In this document: piece after piece, positions 7,899-11,653 of the stretch
Layout: each line of letters begins with the position of its first letter
Position numbering within the stretch: position 1 is the first letter of the stretch
Assembly (NCBI GenBank): GCA_946479075.1
Contig: CAMLDT010000109.1
Span: 1 to 11,653, forward strand
Source of the DNA: an uncultured Polaromonas sp.
Lineage (GTDB): Bacteria > Pseudomonadota > Gammaproteobacteria > Burkholderiales > Burkholderiaceae
Reading direction: 5' to 3'
Length of the DNA: 11,653 nucleotides
Program-made: the position numbers and the translations under genes
The notes under the pieces: model-generated
Told to the model about the DNA's origin: nothing
Databases searched by the model: none
The model's input: only the letters and a program-made list of their open reading frames with translations

Positions 7899-8284
7899 AA
7901 CATAAAGCAAACGTCAATGTCGCGTAACGCAGAAATGAAAGGAGATAACATAGACAAGACCTCTCTGAAGAAATTGTTTGCATGCATCGGGGCCTATTGC
8001 ACTTGACAAATAAATGATCGCCAACGGTGAAGAAATTTACCTCACCCGCTCGCGGTCCATGAGCCGCTAATCAATTCCACAAGCTATTCAGTCATCGCAC
8101 TACAAGACCTACCTTGGATCCCATTCTCCCCGCGAGTGGGGTAGCGAGCCATGCATTTTCGCTTCGTCGCTGCTCATGCACGCAGCCAGAGGGCTGACAC
8201 CTGCTTTCAAAGCCGCAGGTGAAGGGAGCATCTATTCTCATGCAGAAAATCGGCATCTAGCGCACATACTGCCTGAATAGTCAG

Positions 8285-8307
8285 CTATTAAATAGATAGC
8301 ATTTGCG
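8285..8307 (+). repeat. Interspersed repeat, 5' half only (copy D)
   Basis: CTATTAAATAGATAGC followed by TTGCG aligns with the left half of the copy at 11436 (CTATTGATTTGATAGC). CTATT-A-AATAG is itself a perfect palindrome. The AGCTGCT-N13-CAAGGGCT core is missing, so this is a truncated or decayed copy. Confidence 0.5.
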
Positions 8308-8320
8308 AAGTGCAGCTTGT

Positions 8321-8360
8321 TGAAGGCTTCGACAGGCTCGCCCTCACGGCGGTCAATACG
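8321..8360 (+). repeat. Short REP-like sequence (GGCTTCGACAGGCTC type)
   Basis: GAAGGCTTCGACAGGCTC resembles, from memory, a common extragenic repeat of betaproteobacteria and xanthomonads. It lies 25-64 bases after the patatin gene stop. GAAG-G-CTTC is a small internal palindrome. Only one copy is in the window. Confidence 0.45.
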
Positions 8361-8384
8361 TGGAAACGAACCAAGCACCCCGGA

Positions 8385-9620
8385 CTACAGCAGCCCGGCC
8401 CCGGGTAAAAACGTCGGCGGGTCCGGTGCGTCGGGCGCTGCCAGCACCGGCTGCGCGGGTTCGGCTTTTTCTACCGGCATGCGCAAGTCATCGAGGTAGT
8501 CGCGCGCGATGTTCACGGTGCTTTTGACGCCCAGCGACCCAAAGCGTTTGGCCAGCCACTCCTGGCCGCACAACACGCCGAGGTCGCGCAGCGAATGGAT
8601 CAGGCTCTTGTCGGTGGACGACTTGGTGTGGGCGGTGAATTTTTCGAGCGCCTCGCCGCCGTCGATGCGGTGCATCAACACGTCCTTGTAGTGAGCCGGG
8701 TCGAGCTTGCCTTCGGCCAGCAGGCGTTTGACAAAGTCGATGGCGCGCATCTCCGCGATCAGCGCGGCGTTGAAGGTGATCTCGGTCACACGGTCCATGA
8801 TCTCGGCGGGTTTGGTCGGCAACTCGCTGCGCTGGATCGGGTTGATCTGCACCAGCACGATGTCGCGGCTGTCGCAGTGGTAGATCAGCGGGTGGATGGC
8901 CGGGTTGCCGGAATAACCGCCGTCCCAGTAGGCTTCGCCATCAATCTCGACCGCCTGGAACACCATGGGCAGGCAGGCCGAGGCCATCACCGCGCTGGCG
9001 GTCAGGCGCTTGCCGGTGAACACTTCGGCCTTGCCGCTGGCCACGCGGGTGGCGACCACAAACACCTTGGGTGTGGCCGGGTGGTGCGCCGCCGCCAGGC
9101 GCTCAAAATCGACCTGCTTTTCGAGGAAGTCCTTCAGCGGGTTGATGTCGAAGGGATTGCGCTGGTAGGGCGAGAGTGCGTTGGACCAGTACTGCTTCAT
9201 CGCGTCAGCCCAGAGCGTGCTGGCCCAGTTGCCGCCGCCCATCATGCCGAACAGCATGCCGAAGGGCGCCTGCTGCATCTTGCTCATGGAGGCTGACACC
9301 GATGACGACAAGGCGCCCATGTCCACAATGCCGTTCCAGAAACTGTTCAGCGCCTGGCGCGCTGCCTCGTGGCGTTCGGCGCGCGGTTTGCCCTGGGCCA
9401 GCGCAAACCCGTGCGCCAGCGCAACGGCGTTCATGGCGCCGGCGCTGGTGCCGCTGATGCCTTCAAGGTCCAGCCGCCCGTCCGCCAGCAGCGCGTCCAG
9501 CACACCCCAGGTGAAGGCGCCGTGTGACCCGCCGCCCTGCAGCGCGAGGTTGATGCGCGGCGCCCGGCCGTCGGGGCCCTCAGGCACGGGCAAGGTATCC
9601 GCAAGCGCAGCAGTGTTCAT
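8385..9620 (-). CDS. Patatin-like phospholipase family protein
   Basis: A 411-aa Ser-Asp dyad lipid acyl hydrolase of the patatin family. The oxyanion loop is ALQGGGSHGAF (28-34), the nucleophile is Ser59 in GISGTSAG, and the catalytic Asp233 is in YWDGGYSGNPA. Length and layout fit bacterial patatin-like proteins that have one catalytic domain and a C-terminal helical extension. No signal peptide is clear; a Met- and Gly-rich stretch around residues 115-130 (FGMLFGMMGGG) could touch membrane. The last 25 residues are rich in Pro and Ala and probably disordered. Substrate unknown. The ATG at 9620 has no strong ribosome-binding site. The gene is divergent from the YgjP-like gene with 74 bp between them. 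Confidence 0.93.
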   Translation of the reverse strand: MNTAALADTLPVPEGPDGRAPRINLALQGGGSHGAFTWGVLDALLADGRLDLEGISGTSAGAMNAVALAHGFALAQGKPRAERHEAARQALNSFWNGIVDMGALSSSVSASMSKMQQAPFGMLFGMMGGGNWASTLWADAMKQYWSNALSPYQRNPFDINPLKDFLEKQVDFERLAAAHHPATPKVFVVATRVASGKAEVFTGKRLTASAVMASACLPMVFQAVEIDGEAYWDGGYSGNPAIHPLIYHCDSRDIVLVQINPIQRSELPTKPAEIMDRVTEITFNAALIAEMRAIDFVKRLLAEGKLDPAHYKDVLMHRIDGGEALEKFTAHTKSSTDKSLIHSLRDLGVLCGQEWLAKRFGSLGVKSTVNIARDYLDDLRMPVEKAEPAQPVLAAPDAPDPPTFLPGAGLL

Positions 9621-9629
9621 GCAGGAAGC

Positions 9630-9658
9630 TTAGCAAGAAACAGGCGCAGGACTAAAAT
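9630..9658 (+). promoter_or_regulatory. Putative sigma-70 promoter of the YgjP-like gene
   Basis: TTAGCA (9630-9635), 17-base spacer, TAAAAT (9653-9658), followed by C. It ends 36 bases before the ATG at 9695. The -10 matches the TAAAATC seen before lysS. Confidence 0.5.
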
Positions 9659-9694
9659 CGCCGCTCGCCCGCCAACCGTCCCCACTCCACACGC

Positions 9695-10213
9695 ATGAAC
9701 TACCTGACGGGTTACCCCGAGACCCTCCAGGACCAGGTGCGGGCGCTGGTCGCGCAGGACAAGCTGGGCGCGCTGCTGCACAAAAAATATCCTGCCATCC
9801 ACGGCATACGCACCGACCGGGCGCTGTACGACTACGTGATGGACCTCAAAAACAGTTTTCTGCGCAACGCCGAGCCGCTGAGCAAGGTGGCCTTCGACAG
9901 CAAGCTGCATGTGATCGCCCACGCGCTGGGCACGCACACCACGATCTCACGGGTGCAGGGCAACAAGCTCAAATCCAAACGCGAGATCCGCGTGGCCACC
10001 CTGTTCAAGGAGGTGCCGCTGGAGTTTTTGCGCATGATCACGGTGCACGAGCTGGCGCACATCAAGGAAAAGGCGCACGACAAGGCCTTCTACCAGCTCT
10101 GCACCCACATGGAGCCGCAGTACCACCAGTTCGAGCTGGACCTGCGCCTGTTCCTCACGCATGTGGATGCGGGCGGTGCCAGCCCGTGGCCCTCAGCTTC
10201 CGATTTGCTATGA
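9695..10213 (+). CDS. YgjP-like zinc metallopeptidase
   Basis: A 172-aa protein of the YgjP-like metallopeptidase domain family (PF01863, often labelled M48-like). The zinc site is HELAHIKEKAH, residues 118-128: His118 and His122 as ligands, Glu119 as catalytic base, and His128 a likely third ligand. The following DKAFYQLC and the earlier RVATLFKEVP are also typical. It is shorter than many family members, which often reach about 230 aa. No signal peptide or membrane segment, so probably cytoplasmic; the physiological substrate is unknown. The start has a promoter candidate but no clear ribosome-binding site. The last sense codon (CTA) and the TGA stop lie inside an interspersed repeat, so the exact C-terminus may have been set by repeat insertion. 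Confidence 0.88.
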   Translation: MNYLTGYPETLQDQVRALVAQDKLGALLHKKYPAIHGIRTDRALYDYVMDLKNSFLRNAEPLSKVAFDSKLHVIAHALGTHTTISRVQGNKLKSKREIRVATLFKEVPLEFLRMITVHELAHIKEKAHDKAFYQLCTHMEPQYHQFELDLRLFLTHVDAGGASPWPSASDLL

Positions 10214-10265
10214 ATTCAGGAGCTGCTCATGACCGCCGGACAAGGGCTGGCGGCATAAAAGGCTT
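10208..10265 (+). repeat. Interspersed palindromic repeat, copy C
   Basis: It carries the core AGCTGCT (10221-10227), 13 bases, CAAGGGCT (10241-10248), the same spacing as copies A and B. CCGCC (10233-10237) can pair with GGCGG (10249-10253). It fills the gap between two convergent genes, contains the stop codon of the YgjP-like gene and ends 15 bases from the nagZ stop, so it may also act as a transcription end. Confidence 0.75.
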
Positions 10266-10280
10266 GTAAATCCGGGGGAA

Positions 10281-11417
10281 TCAGGGGATCAGCCCCATGG
10301 CGTGCATATAAGCCGGGTGCACCATCAGGTCGTCCCAGCCATGCGCGGGCGTCACCGGCAGCAAATCGAGACGGCGCAGTTCGCTGGACTCCAGCGGCTC
10401 CCAGCGTCCCTTGAGCTGGGCTTCAGCCATGCCGTTGAGCAACTCATCCACCGCCTCGCCCTTGCCCACCGACTGGTTGCACAGCAGCACCATGTCGCAA
10501 CCGGCCGTCAGCGCGGTGATCGCCGCCTCGGTGTAGCTGACTTCCTTGCCATCGATGACACGGGCGCCGGCCATGCTGAGGTCGTCGCTGAAAATCGCGC
10601 CGCCGAAGCCCAGCTGCCCGCGCAGGATGTAGGTCAGCCACTGCTCTGAAAAACCGGCCGGACGCGCATCGACCTTGGGATAAATCACATGCGCCGGCAT
10701 CACGCTAGTCAGCGTGGTGTTGAGCCAGTCGTAGGGCGCGGCGTCATCGGCCAGGATGGCTTTGAGGCTGCGCTTGTCCACCGGAATGTCAATGTGCGAA
10801 TCGGCTTTGACAAAACCGTGGCCGGGAAAATGTTTGCCGCAGTTGGCCATGCCGCTTTGCAGCAGGCCGTGCATCAGGCTTTTGGCCAGCAGCGCCACCA
10901 CGCGCGGGTCGCGCGCAAAGGCGCGGTCGCCGATGACGCCGCTTCGGGATGCGTCCGGCCGCCCCAAGCCGACCGCGCCCCCTCGGGGGGCAGCAGGCAT
11001 TTGTGCCTGCGTGGGGGCCTCATCTGAATGGTCAAGATCGAGCACCGGCGTGAAGCTGAAGTCCACGCCGCAGGCGCGCAGCTCGGCGCCCAGCACATAA
11101 CCGCAGGCCGTGGCGGCGTTGGTCGCAGCCAGCGCGTCTTTCAGCCACAACTCACCGAGCGCGCGCATGGGCGGCAAATGGGTGAAGCCGTCGGTTTTGA
11201 AGCGCTGCACGCGGCCGCCTTCATGGTCGACACAGATCAGCAGGTCCTTGCGTATTTTTTTGATCTCGCTGCACAGGGCGCTGAGCTGCGCGCGGTTCTC
11301 CCAGTTGCGGGCGAACAGGATGATGCCGCCGGTCAGCGGGTGTTTCAGGCGCTGCTTGTCGGTCTTGCTCAGGCTGGTACCGGCGATGTCGATGATAAGG
11401 GGGGCGTGTTGGTTCAT
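10281..11417 (-). CDS. nagZ: Beta-N-acetylhexosaminidase with an in-frame repeat insertion
   Basis: NagZ (glycoside hydrolase family 3) removes GlcNAc from GlcNAc-anhydroMurNAc peptides in the cytoplasm during peptidoglycan recycling, a step that influences AmpC beta-lactamase induction in some bacteria. Key residues are present: VDHEGGRVQR (64-72), GDR with Arg165, GKHFPGHG with Lys195-His196, the Asp206-x-His208 dyad, and nucleophile Asp278 in FSDDLSM. The product is 378 aa against a usual 340-350. The excess is residues about 131-158, between VLDLDH and SGVIGDRAF, which normally are separated by only one or two residues; that DNA is a palindromic repeat. The frame is kept and active-site residues are intact, so the enzyme may still work. 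It follows acpS on the same strand, an order common in betaproteobacteria, with 57 bp between them. Confidence 0.95.
   Translation of the reverse strand: MNQHAPLIIDIAGTSLSKTDKQRLKHPLTGGIILFARNWENRAQLSALCSEIKKIRKDLLICVDHEGGRVQRFKTDGFTHLPPMRALGELWLKDALAATNAATACGYVLGAELRACGVDFSFTPVLDLDHSDEAPTQAQMPAAPRGGAVGLGRPDASRSGVIGDRAFARDPRVVALLAKSLMHGLLQSGMANCGKHFPGHGFVKADSHIDIPVDKRSLKAILADDAAPYDWLNTTLTSVMPAHVIYPKVDARPAGFSEQWLTYILRGQLGFGGAIFSDDLSMAGARVIDGKEVSYTEAAITALTAGCDMVLLCNQSVGKGEAVDELLNGMAEAQLKGRWEPLESSELRRLDLLPVTPAHGWDDLMVHPAYMHAMGLIP
10943..11020. repeat. Palindromic repeat inserted in nagZ
   Basis: It contains GCCCCC (10977-10982) with GGGGGC (10986-10991), and GCAGGCA (10993-10999) with TGCCTGC (11004-11010) around a 4-base loop. 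A second GGGGGC at 11013-11018 can also pair with the first arm, so two folds compete. It resembles, from memory, extragenic repeats of Comamonadaceae. It codes for about 27 extra NagZ residues rich in Ala, Pro and Gly. Confidence 0.75.
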
Positions 11418-11435
11418 AAAAAAGTCTTTGATTTA

Positions 11436-11490
11436 CTATTGATTTGATAGCTGCTTGCGCGCATCCAGCAAGGGCTAGAGCGGATTTTTC
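11436..11490 (+). repeat. Interspersed palindromic repeat, copy B
   Basis: Core AGCTGCT (11449-11455), 13 bases, CAAGGGCT (11469-11476). It shares the longer run ATAGCTGCTTGCGC with copy A. It lies between acpS and nagZ and overlaps the end of acpS: the last four residues (Lys-Asn-Pro-Leu) and the TAG stop are read from the repeat. Confidence 0.8.
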
Positions 11491-11653
11491 TCTACCACCA
11501 CAAAACTTGCGGCGTAATCGGTTTCGTCGGTGACGGTGACGTGGGCGGTCAGGCCCTGGGCCTCGAACCACGCCTTGAGCTCGCCGTGCAGCACGATCTC
11601 CGGCTTGCCGCTGGCCGCCTTGGCGATCTCGCAGTTGCGCCAGGTCATGGGCA
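11475..11653 (-). CDS. acpS: Holo-[acyl-carrier-protein] synthase (5' part outside the window)
   Basis: AcpS transfers 4'-phosphopantetheine from CoA to a serine of apo-ACP, making the active carrier for fatty-acid synthesis. Only the last 58 or so residues are visible; the frame is open to the window edge. The visible part contains [20 protein letters not shown], matching the W-x-x-x-E-I and G-x-P segment of the family, and [14 protein letters not shown], the usual C-terminal strand. The family's metal-binding Asp and Glu of the N-terminal half are outside the window. The C-terminus (KNPL, stop) comes from an interspersed repeat, just after the conserved VVVEK end. It is upstream of nagZ and probably co-transcribed. 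Confidence 0.92.
   Translation of the reverse strand, partial: PMTWRNCEIAKAASGKPEIVLHGELKAWFEAQGLTAHVTVTDETDYAASFVVVEKNPL

Larger units (their letters stand above)
7899..8384. other. Long gene-free stretch between the patatin and AbiTii-like genes
   Basis: No gene is supported. It holds an inverted repeat CACCTGC (8198-8204) / GCAGGTG (8215-8221), a frame open for about 70 codons (roughly 8071-8280, plus strand) with no start near its beginning and no recognisable product, and two degenerate interspersed repeats at 8285-8360. It may be eroded transferred DNA. A TTGACA at 8003-8008 lacks a matching -10 box. Confidence 0.5.

Noticed and set aside
7935..8006. A 23-codon plus-strand micro-ORF beginning MKGDNIDK
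   Set aside because: Its ATG has no ribosome-binding site upstream (the AGGAG is inside the frame), and there is no homology cue.
8003..8008. Consensus TTGACA as a -35 box
   Set aside because: No -10 box stands 16-18 bases downstream, and no plus-strand gene follows.
8198..8221. CACCTGC/GCAGGTG inverted repeat as a terminator of the patatin or AbiTii-like gene
   Set aside because: It is far from both stop codons in the relevant direction for AbiTii and about 165 bases beyond the patatin stop, with no T-run; kept only as a structure in the gap.
6867..9620. Patatin-like gene plus AbiTii-like gene as a two-gene defence system (CBASS-like phospholipase effector)
   Set aside because: They are 486 bases apart, differ in base composition, and no nucleotidyltransferase or sensor gene is present; the patatin gene looks like ordinary chromosomal content.
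1..11653. CRISPR array, tRNA or rRNA genes, insertion sequences
   Set aside because: No regularly spaced direct repeats, no cloverleaf or rRNA-like segment, and no transposase reading frame were seen.

Overview
The window is high-GC chromosomal DNA from a betaproteobacterium, most likely a Burkholderiales member of the Comamonadaceae (Rhodoferax/Polaromonas/Acidovorax type). This rests on the trpB-trpA-accD order, the acpS-nagZ order, TAAAATC-type -10 boxes, and short interspersed repeats (core AGCTGCT-N13-CAAGGGCT, and a GCCCCC/GGGGGC palindrome) that I associate from memory with that family. No genome search was possible, so the genus is inference.

Layout. 1-2842 (+): 3' part of trpB, trpA overlapping it by 4 bp, then accD; this joins the last steps of tryptophan synthesis to the carboxyltransferase of fatty-acid synthesis. 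2843-3083: spacer with one interspersed repeat. 3084-5403 (+): a free-standing Lon-N-terminal-domain protein and lysS, a class II lysyl-tRNA synthetase. 5405-5436: a hairpin where lysS converges on the next block. 5457-9620 (-): four head-to-tail genes, read from high to low coordinates as a patatin-like phospholipase, an AbiTii-like (abortive infection family) protein, a type I methionine aminopeptidase and a GFA-family zinc protein. 9695-10213 (+): a YgjP-like HExxH metallopeptidase, divergent from the patatin gene. 10281-11653 (-): nagZ (peptidoglycan recycling) and the 3' part of acpS (holo-ACP synthase).

Most of the window is housekeeping. The accessory part is about 6667-8384, visibly richer in AT than its flanks. 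It carries the AbiTii-like gene, a 486-base stretch with no supportable gene, and degenerate repeats next to the patatin gene. It looks like a single-gene defence insertion between ordinary genes.

The most unusual signal is the behaviour of small palindromic repeats. One has been absorbed in frame into the nagZ coding sequence, adding about 27-28 residues just before the conserved VIGDR segment. Others of a different family lie exactly at gene ends and supply the stop codons of acpS and of the YgjP-like gene. Also worth a look are a perfect 17-base palindrome just upstream of map and a strong GC-rich hairpin in the accD leader.
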